Part shown: piece by piece, positions 8,946 to 16,818 of the stretch
Position numbering within the stretch: the first letter of the stretch is position 1
Layout of the letters: each line of letters begins with the position of its first letter
Assembly (NCBI RefSeq): GCF_019711395.1
Contig: NZ_JAIGNL010000001.1
Coordinates: 1,054,001-1,118,000 of the forward strand
Source: Qipengyuania xiapuensis
Lineage (GTDB): Bacteria > Pseudomonadota > Alphaproteobacteria > Sphingomonadales > Sphingomonadaceae
DNA length: 64,000 nt
Direction of reading: 5' to 3'
The notes under the pieces: generated by a model
Seen by the model: the letters and a program-made list of their open reading frames with translations, nothing else
The model's database searches: none
Told to the model about the DNA's origin: nothing
Made by a program: the position numbers and the translations under genes

Positions 8946-9224
8946 ATGGCAGCACGTATCTACCAAAGGCCGCAGAGCGCGATGCAGTCGGGCAAGGCCC
9001 GCACCGACGAGTGGGTGCTCGAGTTCGAACAGTCCGAAGCACGCCGTGCAGATCCGCTGATGGGCTGGACTGGCAGCGGCGACACGCAGGCACAGGTGCA
9101 GCTCACCTTCCCGAGCAAGGACGAGGCCAAGGCCTATGCCGAGAAATACGGCATCCCCGCACGCGTCCACGCCACCCCGCCGCACACGCTGAAGCTGCAG
9201 GCCTACGCCGATAATTTTAGGTAA
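8946..9224 (+). CDS. NDUFS4-like complex I accessory protein (ETC complex I subunit)
   Basis: 92 residues beginning MAARIYQRPQSAMQSGKARTD. It carries the conserved core of the alphaproteobacterial/mitochondrial NDUFS4 (18 kDa) subunit: 'YQRPQSAMQSGKA', 'WVLEFE', 'PLMGWTGSGDT...VQLTFPSKDEAKAYAEKYG'. In mitochondria and Paracoccus this accessory subunit stabilises the N-module of NADH:ubiquinone oxidoreductase. It is encoded 17 bases after hrpB and away from any nuo operon, which is usual for this family. Confidence 0.93.
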   Translation: MAARIYQRPQSAMQSGKARTDEWVLEFEQSEARRADPLMGWTGSGDTQAQVQLTFPSKDEAKAYAEKYGIPARVHATPPHTLKLQAYADNFR

Positions 9225-9255
9225 TTGATTTCTGGCCCCGGCATCGCCATATGGC

Positions 9256-9348
9256 GCGCCGGGAGTCGGGTGGACGTTTGCGTTCGCTCACCGGGTCAGG
9301 TCCGGAAGGAAGCAGCCCAGGTGAATTGCGACGGGTCGCTCGGCTCCT
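9256..9348 (+). ncRNA. ffs: Signal recognition particle RNA, small bacterial type (4.5S)
   Basis: The invariant SRP apical domain is present: GGTCAGGTCCGGAAGGAAG at 9295 followed by CAGCC, the Ffh-binding internal loops and GGAA tetraloop. Flanking arms (GCCGGGAG near 9258 and GGTCGCTCGGCTC near 9334) can pair to form the long helix, and CTCCTTTTT follows as a terminator. It assists co-translational targeting with Ffh and FtsY. Placement immediately before dnaX is the usual alphaproteobacterial arrangement. Ends are estimated to within about 10 bases. Confidence 0.93.
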
Positions 9349-9414
9349 TTTTCACCCACAATTCGAACGTCTCTGCATGTGACATTCGGCGCGTCTGCGC
9401 CTACCTAATCCTGC

Positions 9415-11241
9415 ATGGGTGATTCACCGGAGAATACCGACGGACTTCCGTGGGAGAGCGACGTCGAGGACGACGCACCGAGCGCCGCCGAACTGGAGGC
9501 TGCCGGCCAGAATTCCATGTTCGGAGACGCTCCCGAACCCGCGCCTGCAGAGCCTCTCGTGGAAAAGCCCGCCGAACCGGCGCCGGCTCCGGTCGAGGCG
9601 CCTTCCGCCGCACCGTCGGAACCTGCGCAGCCTTACCGCGTGCTTGCGCGCAAGTATCGCCCGCAGACCTTCTCCGAACTGATCGGCCAGGATGCGATGG
9701 TGCGCACGCTGGCAAACGCCATTGCGCGTGACCGGCTGGCGCATGCCTTCCTGATGACGGGCGTTCGCGGGGTCGGGAAGACCTCGACCGCGCGTCTCAT
9801 CGCCAAGGCCCTGAACTGCATCGGTCCCGACGGCGAGGGTGGTCCGACGATCAGCCCCTGCGGCGTATGCGAACCGTGTCAGGCGATTGCCGAGGGCCGC
9901 CACATCGACGTGATCGAGATGGACGCCGCATCGCACACCGGCGTCGACGACGTTCGCGAGATCATCGAGGCGGTCCGCTATGCGGCGGTCTCCGCTCGCT
10001 ACAAGATCTACATTATCGACGAGGTCCACATGCTCTCGCGCAACGCCTTCAACGCGTTGCTCAAGACGCTGGAAGAGCCGCCGGCGCATGTGAAATTCCT
10101 TTTCGCCACCACCGAAGTCGACAAGCTCCCGATCACCGTGCTCAGCCGCACGCAGCGCTTCGACCTGCGCCGCATCCCGGTCGAACTGCTCGAAGCCCAT
10201 TTCGCCGAGATCTGCCGCAAGGAAGGTGTCGAGGCCGAAGAAGAGGCGCTCCACATCATCGCCAATGCCGCCGAAGGTTCGGTGCGTGACGGCCTCTCTA
10301 TCCTCGACCAGGCGATTGCCCATGCCGACATGGATACGGGCGGCAAGGTGACCGCAGAGCGCGTGCGCGACATGCTCGGCCTTGCCGATCGCGGTGCGCA
10401 GCGCCGGCTCTTTGCACATATCCTCGAAGGCGATGCCAAGGCGACGCTGGCGGCGGTGGACGATCAGTATGCGCTCGGCGTGGAGCCGCTGGCTCTCATG
10501 CGCAGCCTCATGGACCTCACCCACCGCATCGCGCTGGCGCAGGTCTCGGGCGGCGAGGCGGAGGCCTCTACCGCGGAAGAACGCGAGCAGCTGACCGAAT
10601 GGGCCGGAAGGCTCGAAGTAGGGCAGGTGCATCGCCTCTGGCAGCTCTTGCTCAAGGGTCACGACGAAGTCCGCCAGGCACCCGATCCCTTGGTCTCGGC
10701 ACGGATGGCGCTGCTGCGCGTGCTGCATGCCTCGAACCTCCCCGATCCCGGAAAGCTCGCGAAGAAGCTGGAAGAGCTCGCAGCGCGCGGTCCTGCTCCT
10801 GCTGCCACTCCGGGTGAGAGCGCGGCGCCGGCAACCACGGCATCACTCGATTGGGAGGAGCTGGTCGAGAAGGTCGATCAGGTCGGCCAGATGCAGGCGG
10901 CGAACCTGATGCGCTACCAGGTCAGGCCGATCAGCGTCGAAGAAGGCAAGCTGGTCTATTCGCGCGATCCGAGGTTCGACCAGGATATCGAACCGATCCT
11001 GAAAGATGCGCTATATGCGTTATCCGGCACGCGCTGGCAGCTGGAAGTCGGCGACCCTGCGATGGCGGTCCCCTCGATCGAGGAGGCCAAGCAGGCCAAG
11101 GTCGAAGCTGCGAAAGCCGCCATGCGCGAACATCCGATGGTGAAAGCGGTTGAAGCTGCCTTCCCCGATGCCGAAATGTTGGAAGACGGCGCCGAACTCC
11201 CCCCGCAGCGGCGCGAAATACCCTGGAACCGCAGGGCCTGA
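9415..11241 (+). CDS. dnaX: DNA polymerase III subunits tau/gamma
   Basis: 608 residues. Clamp-loader ATPase: an acidic, Ala/Pro-rich leader (1-75), then 'YRVLARKYRPQTFSELIGQDAMVRTL', Walker A 'GVRGVGKTSTARL' near residue 116, a four-Cys zinc module (about 135-162), Walker B 'IIDEVHMLS', the SRC-type motif 'TVLSRTQRFDL', and a C-terminal tau domain that contacts the polymerase alpha subunit. The N-terminal leader is longer than in E. coli, as is common in this group. Followed 16 bases later by ybaB, so probably co-transcribed. Confidence 0.96.
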   Translation: MGDSPENTDGLPWESDVEDDAPSAAELEAAGQNSMFGDAPEPAPAEPLVEKPAEPAPAPVEAPSAAPSEPAQPYRVLARKYRPQTFSELIGQDAMVRTLANAIARDRLAHAFLMTGVRGVGKTSTARLIAKALNCIGPDGEGGPTISPCGVCEPCQAIAEGRHIDVIEMDAASHTGVDDVREIIEAVRYAAVSARYKIYIIDEVHMLSRNAFNALLKTLEEPPAHVKFLFATTEVDKLPITVLSRTQRFDLRRIPVELLEAHFAEICRKEGVEAEEEALHIIANAAEGSVRDGLSILDQAIAHADMDTGGKVTAERVRDMLGLADRGAQRRLFAHILEGDAKATLAAVDDQYALGVEPLALMRSLMDLTHRIALAQVSGGEAEASTAEEREQLTEWAGRLEVGQVHRLWQLLLKGHDEVRQAPDPLVSARMALLRVLHASNLPDPGKLAKKLEELAARGPAPAATPGESAAPATTASLDWEELVEKVDQVGQMQAANLMRYQVRPISVEEGKLVYSRDPRFDQDIEPILKDALYALSGTRWQLEVGDPAMAVPSIEEAKQAKVEAAKAAMREHPMVKAVEAAFPDAEMLEDGAELPPQRREIPWNRRA

Positions 11242-11257
11242 GAACGAGGAAAGACCG

Positions 11258-11599
11258 ATGAAATCGATGGAAGAGATGATCGCTGCCGCCCAGAAGGCCG
11301 CCGAGACGATCCAGACCCAGATGAACGAAGCGCAGGCCAAGCTCGACACGATCGAGGTCGAAGGCTCGGCTGGCGGTGGCCTCGTGAAGGTCCGCGCGAC
11401 CGCCCGCGGCCGCATCATCGGCGTCGATATCGACGAGAGCCTGATGAAGCCCGAAGAAAAGCAGATGGTCGAGGATCTCGTCGCTGCCGCCTTCAACGAT
11501 GCGCGCGACAAGGCCGATCGCAAGTCGGCCGAGGAAATGCAGGCGATCCAGGGCGGAATGGGCCTTCCACCGGGCATGAACATCCCCGGTTTCGGCTGA
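11258..11599 (+). CDS. ybaB: Nucleoid-associated protein YbaB/EbfC
   Basis: 113 residues, family length. N-terminal helix 'MEEMIAAAQKAAETIQTQMNEAQAKL', the central 'VEGSAGGGLVKVRATARGRIIGVDIDESLM' sheet and a Met/Gly/Pro-rich tail are typical. It forms DNA-binding homodimers. AGGA lies 9 bases before the ATG at 11258. Usually ybaB is followed by recR; here lon follows after a hairpin. Confidence 0.94.
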   Translation: MKSMEEMIAAAQKAAETIQTQMNEAQAKLDTIEVEGSAGGGLVKVRATARGRIIGVDIDESLMKPEEKQMVEDLVAAAFNDARDKADRKSAEEMQAIQGGMGLPPGMNIPGFG

Positions 11600-11646
11600 T
11601 CACGAGCCCGAGAGCGGTTTAACCACCGCCAATCCCCAAGATTAGA

Positions 11647-11676
11647 CGCCTCCCGCGTTGCGAAGCGCGGGGGGCG
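11647..11676. terminator. GC-rich hairpin between ybaB and lon
   Basis: An 11-bp stem with one G-U pair (arms 11647-11657 and 11666-11676, 8-nt loop). There is only a short pyrimidine stretch after it, so it may be a weak terminator for dnaX-ybaB or part of the lon leader. A CCCATATT element follows at 11680, faintly like a heat-shock -10 box, but no convincing -35 partner is properly spaced. Confidence 0.5.
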
Positions 11677-11720
11677 TTCCCATATTCGTATCCAACACAC
11701 GGTCCCTTTCGGGGCCGCAG

Positions 11721-14129
11721 ATGGACAGTATGAATATGACCGAGACCTTTCCCCTCCTTCCGCTTCGCGACATCGTCGTTTTTCCCGGCATGGTCGTCCC
11801 GCTTTTCGTGGGGCGCGACAAGTCGGTGGCGGCGCTTGAGAAGGCGATGGAAGGATCGAAAGACATCTTCCTGCTCTCGCAGCTCGATCCGGGCTGTGAC
11901 GATCCGGAAGGTTCCGATCTCTACGACACCGGCGTCATTGCGCAGGTGCTGCAGCTGCTGAAGCTGCCCGATGGCACTGTTCGCGTGCTCGTCGAGGGGC
12001 AGGAGCGCGCCAAGCTCGAGGCGCTGCACAATGTCAGCGATCATGTCGCCGCCGAAGTGACGATCATCGAAGAGCCGACCGCCTCGGGCACCGAGATCAG
12101 CGCGATGATGCGCCAGGTGGTCGAGCAGTTCGGCGAATACGCCAAGCTCAACAAGAAGATCGGCGAAGACGCGGCCGAACAGCTCGGCGAGATCGATGAT
12201 GCCGGCGAGCTGGCCGATACGATCGCCGCTGCCATCAATGCCAAGGTCTCCGACAAGCAGTCGCTGCTGGTCGAACCCGATCCGCTGAAGCGCCTCGAAA
12301 TGGTGATGTCCTTCATGGAAGGCGAGCTGTCGGTGCTGCAGGTGGAGCGCCGCATCCGTGGCCGCGTGAAGCGGCAGATGGAAAAGACGCAGCGCGAATA
12401 CTACCTCAACGAACAGCTCAAGGCGATCCAGAACGAGCTGGGCGACGGCGACGAGGACGGCGGCAACGAGATTGCCGAACTGACCGAGAAGATCGGCAAG
12501 ACCAAGCTTTCCAAGGAAGCGCGCGCCAAGGCCGAAAGCGAGCTGAAAAAGCTCAAGGCCATGCAGCCTATGAGCGCCGAAGCTACCGTCATCCGCAACT
12601 ATCTCGACGTGCTGCTCGGCCTGCCGTGGGGCAAGAAGAGCCGCGTGAAGAAGGATATCGCCAAGGCGCAGGAGATCCTCGATGCGGATCACTATGCGCT
12701 CGAGAAGGTCAAGGACCGGATCATCGAGTATCTCGCCGTGCAGGCGCGCACCAACAAGCTCAAAGGCCCGATCCTGTGCCTCGTCGGCCCTCCGGGTGTC
12801 GGCAAGACCTCGCTCGGCAAGTCGATCGCCAAGGCGACTGGCCGCGAGTTCATCCGCCAGTCGCTGGGCGGCGTGCGGGACGAAGCGGAAATCCGCGGTC
12901 ACCGCCGTACCTATATCGGCTCGCTTCCGGGCAAGATCGTCACCAACCTCAAGAAGGCCGGCAAGAGCAACCCGCTCTTCCTGCTCGACGAGATCGACAA
13001 GCTCGGACAGGACTTCCGCGGCGATCCTGCTTCGGCGCTGCTCGAAGTGCTCGACCCCGAACAGAACTCGAAGTTCCAGGACCACTACCTGGAGCTCGAC
13101 CTCGATTTGTCGGACATCATGTTCGTCACCACGGCGAACAGCCTCAACCTGCCGCAGCCGCTGCTCGACCGCATGGAGATCATCCGGCTCGAGGGTTACA
13201 CCGAGGACGAGAAGGTCGAGATCGCGACCCGCCACCTGCTGCCCAAGCAGGTCAAGGACCACGGCCTCAAGGACGACGAATTCGAGCTGACCGAAGACGG
13301 CCTGCGCGACCTCATCCGCTATTACACGCGCGAAGCGGGCGTCCGTACGCTCGAGCGTGAGCTGGCGCGCCTGGCCCGCAAGTCCTTGCGCAAGATCCTC
13401 GAAGGCAAGGCCGAAAGCGTGAAGATCACGCCTGAAAACCTTTCCGACTTCGCCGGTGTGCGCAAGTTCAAGCACGGCATGAGTGAGGAAGAGGCACAGG
13501 TCGGTGCGGTCACCGGTCTCGCGTGGACAGAGGTGGGCGGCGAACTGCTGACCATCGAAAGCGTCACCACGCCGGGCAAGGGCGAGATCAAGACCACCGG
13601 CAAGCTCGGCGAAGTGATGAACGAGAGTGTTGCTGCGGCCTTCAGTTTCGTGAAGGCACGCGCGCCGCACTACGGCATCAAGCCGAGCATCTTCCAGCGC
13701 AAGAACATCCACATCCACCTTCCCGAAGGTGCGGTGCCCAAGGATGGTCCGAGCGCAGGTATCGGCATGGTCACTTCGATCGTCTCGACGCTTTCGGGCG
13801 TTTCGGTGCGGCCCGATGTTGCCATGACCGGCGAGGTCACCCTGCGTGGCCGCGTGCTTCCGATCGGCGGCCTGAAGGAAAAGCTCCTCGCGGCGCTTCG
13901 CGGCGGCATCAAGAAGGTCCTCATTCCGGAAGAGAACGTGAAGGATCTCGCCGAGATTCCGGAGAACGTGAAGGAGGGTCTGGAGATCGTGCCGGTCGCA
14001 CATGTCGACGAAGTGCTCGAGCACGCACTCAGCTCGCTGCCCGCTCCGATCGAGTGGACCGAGGCCGACGATCTCGCCAGCCAGCCCGGTCAGGCACATG
14101 GCGGGGCAAGCTCGCCGACCGCGCATTAA
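11721..14129 (+). CDS. lon: ATP-dependent protease La (Lon)
   Basis: About 802 residues, normal for LonA. N-terminal LAN domain ('FPLLPLRDIVVFPGMVVPLFVGR'), coiled-coil section near 190-290, AAA+ module with Walker A 'GPPGVGKTSLG' and Walker B 'LFLLDEIDKL', and a C-terminal protease domain with the Ser678-Lys721 dyad ('KDGPSAG' and 'GGLKEKLLAA'). It degrades misfolded and regulatory proteins such as CcrM and DnaA in alphaproteobacteria. ATG codons at 11721, 11730 and 11736 are all possible; the first is used here. Confidence 0.97.
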   Translation: MDSMNMTETFPLLPLRDIVVFPGMVVPLFVGRDKSVAALEKAMEGSKDIFLLSQLDPGCDDPEGSDLYDTGVIAQVLQLLKLPDGTVRVLVEGQERAKLEALHNVSDHVAAEVTIIEEPTASGTEISAMMRQVVEQFGEYAKLNKKIGEDAAEQLGEIDDAGELADTIAAAINAKVSDKQSLLVEPDPLKRLEMVMSFMEGELSVLQVERRIRGRVKRQMEKTQREYYLNEQLKAIQNELGDGDEDGGNEIAELTEKIGKTKLSKEARAKAESELKKLKAMQPMSAEATVIRNYLDVLLGLPWGKKSRVKKDIAKAQEILDADHYALEKVKDRIIEYLAVQARTNKLKGPILCLVGPPGVGKTSLGKSIAKATGREFIRQSLGGVRDEAEIRGHRRTYIGSLPGKIVTNLKKAGKSNPLFLLDEIDKLGQDFRGDPASALLEVLDPEQNSKFQDHYLELDLDLSDIMFVTTANSLNLPQPLLDRMEIIRLEGYTEDEKVEIATRHLLPKQVKDHGLKDDEFELTEDGLRDLIRYYTREAGVRTLERELARLARKSLRKILEGKAESVKITPENLSDFAGVRKFKHGMSEEEAQVGAVTGLAWTEVGGELLTIESVTTPGKGEIKTTGKLGEVMNESVAAAFSFVKARAPHYGIKPSIFQRKNIHIHLPEGAVPKDGPSAGIGMVTSIVSTLSGVSVRPDVAMTGEVTLRGRVLPIGGLKEKLLAALRGGIKKVLIPEENVKDLAEIPENVKEGLEIVPVAHVDEVLEHALSSLPAPIEWTEADDLASQPGQAHGGASSPTAH

Positions 14130-14161
14130 CAAAAGATACGCTGCACCGCAGCGAATCGCGA

Positions 14162-14191
14162 CGGGCACTCAGAGTTAATTCTGGGTGCCCG
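14162..14191 (+). terminator. Hairpin after lon
   Basis: A 12-bp stem with one G-U pair (arms 14162-14173 and 14180-14191, 6-nt loop) starts 32 bases after the lon stop codon. There is no long T tract, so termination may be partial. The remaining sequence to the HU gene at 14375 holds its promoter and leader and no other gene that I can see. Confidence 0.6.
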
Positions 14192-14374
14192 TAGTGCTTG
14201 CTGGCGGCCAGCCTGATCAATTCGTCGCAGAAATCGAATTCGCAGGCCGAAAACCGCCCATTTTCGCGGAATTTGCCTTTGACAGTGAGGCCAAAAGCCT
14301 CTCAATTCCCCGCTTCCCGGAGAGACGATTCACCGGACAAAATTCAAAACACCAAATGAGGGGGTTCCCACATA

Positions 14375-14647
14375 ATGAATAAGAACGATCTGATCGGCGC
14401 GGTTGCAGATTCGAGCGGCCTTTCGAAGAGCGATGCAGCAAGCGCGGTCGAAGGCGTTTTCGATGCAATCACCAAGTCGCTGTCGAACGGCGACGAAGTG
14501 CGCCTGGTCGGCTTCGGCACGTTCTCGGTTGCGAAGCGCAAGGCTTCGACGGGCCGTAACCCGCGCACCGGCGAACCGATGAACATTCCGGCTTCGAACC
14601 AGCCGAAGTTCAAGGCCGGCAAGGGCCTCAAGGACGCCGTCAACTAA
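14375..14647 (+). CDS. hup: DNA-binding protein HU
   Basis: 90 residues, the exact HU/IHF length. 'MNKNDLIGAVADSSGLSKSDAASAV' forms the dimerising helices; 'VRLVGFGTFSVAKRKASTGRNPRTGE' and 'IPASNQPKFKAGKGLKDAV' form the beta arm with the Pro that kinks DNA and the C-terminal helix. A homodimeric nucleoid protein. The lon-hup order is conserved widely, and the gene is closed by a perfect terminator. Confidence 0.96.
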   Translation: MNKNDLIGAVADSSGLSKSDAASAVEGVFDAITKSLSNGDEVRLVGFGTFSVAKRKASTGRNPRTGEPMNIPASNQPKFKAGKGLKDAVN

Positions 14648-14672
14648 GACGCGCCTTCAAACAGGGATCGAG

Positions 14673-14713
14673 CGCCGCAGCGACCACCTTGGTCGCTGCG
14701 GCGTTTCCCTTTT
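14673..14713 (+). terminator. Strong Rho-independent terminator after hup
   Basis: Perfect 13-bp GC-rich stem (14673-14685 with 14691-14703), 5-nt loop ACCTT, followed by TTTCCCTTTT. Confidence 0.9.
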
Positions 14714-14732
14714 CAGGGCCCGGCAAAAGGCT

Positions 14733-15587
14733 TCAGTCGAAGGTTATCAGCGCGGTCGGCGCCTGCTCGGTACGCGGGCTGATTTCCCAGACCAGCGCTT
14801 CGCCGCGCGAGTGGGCGACCGGACCCTCGTCGGTGTTGTTGGCGAGGATGCGTCCGTCGGTCACGATGGTGAAGGTCCCCTCTGGCACGACGATCTTGCC
14901 GGGATCCTGTCCTTCCGAACCTTCCGACATCTGCGCGAGGCCGGCCATGCCAGCCATCATGCCCTGCATCGGGTTTCCGCCGCCCTGTGCTGCAAAGCCG
15001 GGCGCATCGACGCGAACCTGCCCGCCGTCGCGCAGCACCATGGTGACGAACATGTTGCCCATCGGCATTTTCTCGATCACCGGGAACGCGAAGTCGTGGG
15101 TCATCGTGCCCGAAATGCGGAAATCGACGTCGAACAGGCCGTCACCCTTGTAGGTGACCTCTTCCCAGCCGCGCTGGCGGGCGAGCTTGTCGGCAAGTTC
15201 CTGCGCCGCTTCGGGGTTCGACGGATCGATCCCGCCGAGGAAGGCCTTCATGTTTTCGGCCTCTTCCTTCTGCTTGGCTTCGCGCTGGCTGGCGGCGGCG
15301 TCCCATTCGGCGCGCTGCTCGTTCGTTTCAGCCAGCGTGCACTCGCGCTCTTCGAATTCCTCGTCGTAGCACTCGGCTTTGAATTCCTCGGGCTTGTCCG
15401 CCATCTGCGCCAGCTTCGAGAGCGCCAGCATCTGGATTTCGCCATCGTAGGAATAGCTGAAGGTGCCGTCCTTCATCAGCTGCAGCTCGCTAGTGAATGC
15501 GCCCGGCGACAGGAGACAGCCCGTAAGCGCCAGCGAACTTGCGGCGGCCAGAGCCACCGCGCGGATTTTCGTCGAGTAGTAGGTCAC
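14733..15587 (-). CDS. Putative lipoprotein of unknown function
   Basis: 284 residues from a GTG at 15587, chosen because GGGGAG lies 7 bases upstream and the product then begins with a lipoprotein signal with lipobox L-T-G-C at about Cys24. Middle part is a charged helix (about residues 75-125, many E/Q/R/K), followed by a beta-rich C-terminal half. A Met/Gly-rich stretch 'GGGNPMQGMMAGMAGLAQM' lies near residue 205. No family recognised; probably an envelope protein. Confidence 0.75.
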   Translation of the reverse strand: MTYYSTKIRAVALAAASSLALTGCLLSPGAFTSELQLMKDGTFSYSYDGEIQMLALSKLAQMADKPEEFKAECYDEEFEERECTLAETNEQRAEWDAAASQREAKQKEEAENMKAFLGGIDPSNPEAAQELADKLARQRGWEEVTYKGDGLFDVDFRISGTMTHDFAFPVIEKMPMGNMFVTMVLRDGGQVRVDAPGFAAQGGGNPMQGMMAGMAGLAQMSEGSEGQDPGKIVVPEGTFTIVTDGRILANNTDEGPVAHSRGEALVWEISPRTEQAPTALITFD

Positions 15588-15612
15588 GTCCAATCTCCCC
15601 CTGAACCGGATA

Positions 15613-16404
15613 TCAGCTTCGTGTTGCTGCAGCGTATAGCGCAATCGCAGCTGCGTTGGACACGTTGAGGCTTTCGATTTCGTTAGAGATCGGAAGTTTC
15701 GCCAATGCGTCGCAATGCGTCTCGATATTGTGGCGCATGCCTTCGCCTTCCGCGCCAAGGACGATCGCGACCGGCCCTGCAGGCAGGGCTTCGGCGAAGG
15801 TCGTCTCGGTGTGCCCGGTCAGGCCGATGCGCCAGTATCCGGCCTCTGCCATTTCTTCCATCGCGCGGGCGAGGTTGACGACGCGAATCCAGGGCAGCGT
15901 CTCGAGCGCGCCCGATGCCGACTTGGCGATAACCCCACCTTCGGGCGGAGCGTGGCGATCTTGCGTCACCAGTGCAGCAGCATTGAACGCTACCGCAGAG
16001 CGCATGATCGCGCCGACGTTGTGCGGGTCGGTAACCTGGTCGAGCACCACGATCGGGCGGGCAGGATCGCCGTCGAGCACTTCGTCGAGGAACTTGTCCT
16101 CGAGCTGCGCGCATTCGAGCACCAGGCCCTGGTGCGGCGCATCCTTGGCGACGAGCCGCGCGAGATCCTGCACATCGGCATATTCCACCGGGAAGTCCGG
16201 CGGCAGTTCGCCATCCAGCGAAGCGATGCCTTCGCGCGTCGCCCACAGCTTGCGGTGCTGCCGGTCAGGGTTCTTGAGCGCTGCCTCGACCGCGTGGCGG
16301 CCCCAGAGCCGCACGTTGCCTGCACCAGCACGGCCGCTGCCGCGTCCGCCCTTCATGCGGCCGGCCCGGCCCCTCAATGCGCGTTTGCGTTCGCCTTTTG
16401 CCAT
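15613..16404 (-). CDS. rlmB: TrmH-family 23S rRNA (guanosine-2'-O)-methyltransferase
   Basis: 263 residues. SPOUT methyltransferase: 'LWGRHAVEAALKNPDR' at the substrate-binding N-terminal domain, then the knot motifs 'VVLDQVTDPHNVGAIMRSAVAFNAAALV' (motif 1 with N and R), 'PVAIVLGAEGEGM' (motif 2) and 'IPI-like NEIESLNVSNAAAIALY' (motif 3). RlmB methylates G2251 in the 23S peptidyl-transferase loop. Arg/Lys-rich N-terminal extension (about 35 residues) is common in alphaproteobacterial members. TrmH paralogs with other targets cannot be fully excluded. Divergent from tRNA-Tyr. Confidence 0.88.
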   Translation of the reverse strand: MAKGERKRALRGRAGRMKGGRGSGRAGAGNVRLWGRHAVEAALKNPDRQHRKLWATREGIASLDGELPPDFPVEYADVQDLARLVAKDAPHQGLVLECAQLEDKFLDEVLDGDPARPIVVLDQVTDPHNVGAIMRSAVAFNAAALVTQDRHAPPEGGVIAKSASGALETLPWIRVVNLARAMEEMAEAGYWRIGLTGHTETTFAEALPAGPVAIVLGAEGEGMRHNIETHCDALAKLPISNEIESLNVSNAAAIALYAAATRS

Positions 16405-16558
16405 GGAAATCGTCCTCAATTCGATATTGCGTCGCGCTCCTGCCAGCGAGGGCATTGACAGGCAAGCGCCGCTTCGCCAAAGGGGCGCCTCTCGGCAGGG
16501 GATGCCTAGGCGAATCCCCGCAAATTTCTCTTCCGACAAGAGAATGGCGAACCGGTGT

Positions 16559-16644
16559 GGACAGGTGGCCGAGTGGTTAAAGGCAGCAGACTGTAAATCT
16601 GCCCGCGCAAGCGTACGCTGGTTCGAATCCAGCCCTGTCCACCA
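16559..16644 (+). tRNA. tRNA-Tyr (anticodon GTA), integration target
   Basis: Class II tRNA with the acceptor arms GGACAGG (16559-16565) and CCTGTCC (16634-16640), D-arm GGCCGAGTGG, anticodon loop CTGTAAA with GTA, a long variable arm, TTCGAATCC in the T-arm, and an encoded CCA (16642-16644). The last 14 bases are repeated as part of the element's right end at 34855, showing that the integrative element entered here and left the tRNA whole. Confidence 0.97.
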
Positions 16645-16651
16645 CCGCCAT
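16631..16651. repeat. attL: 21-bp direct repeat at the tRNA-Tyr 3' end
   Basis: The 21 bases beginning AGCCCTGTCCACCACC match 34855-34875 exactly, with mismatches immediately outside on both sides. The first 14 bases are the end of the tRNA including CCA. Together with the adjacent integrase this is the classic attL arrangement. Confidence 0.92.
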
Positions 16652-16797
16652 GCAAACCAAGCCCACACATTGCCAACCATTGTAAACCAAACCCGCAGAA
16701 ATGCGTGGTTTCGGTAGCAATCGGTGCAAACCAATGGAAACCGAACCAAACCGCTGCTAAGTGGGCCTGACTGTGGGCCTACCGGTTCAGGCCCACA
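16651..16797. repeat. Clustered short repeats between attL and int (putative arm-type integrase sites)
   Basis: Copies of TGCAAACCAA-like sequence at 16651-16660, 16671-16680, 16681-16690 and 16725-16734, plus GAACCAAACC at 16743. After these, GTGGGCCT occurs at 16761 and 16773 and inverted at 16789, giving a hairpin TGTGGGCCT-N8-AGGCCCACA (16772-16797). ACTGTGGGCCT recurs near the right end at 34781-34791. Such clusters beside the core site are expected for integrase arm-binding or excisionase sites. Confidence 0.6.
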
Positions 16798-16818
16798 CTT
16801 AATGGTGAAGGGTTGGAC

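Noticed and set aside
11619..14168. 849-codon open frame on the minus strand across lon
   Set aside because: Shadow of the lon frame caused by GC-rich codon usage; lon itself is unmistakable and the antisense product is low-complexity without recognisable motifs.
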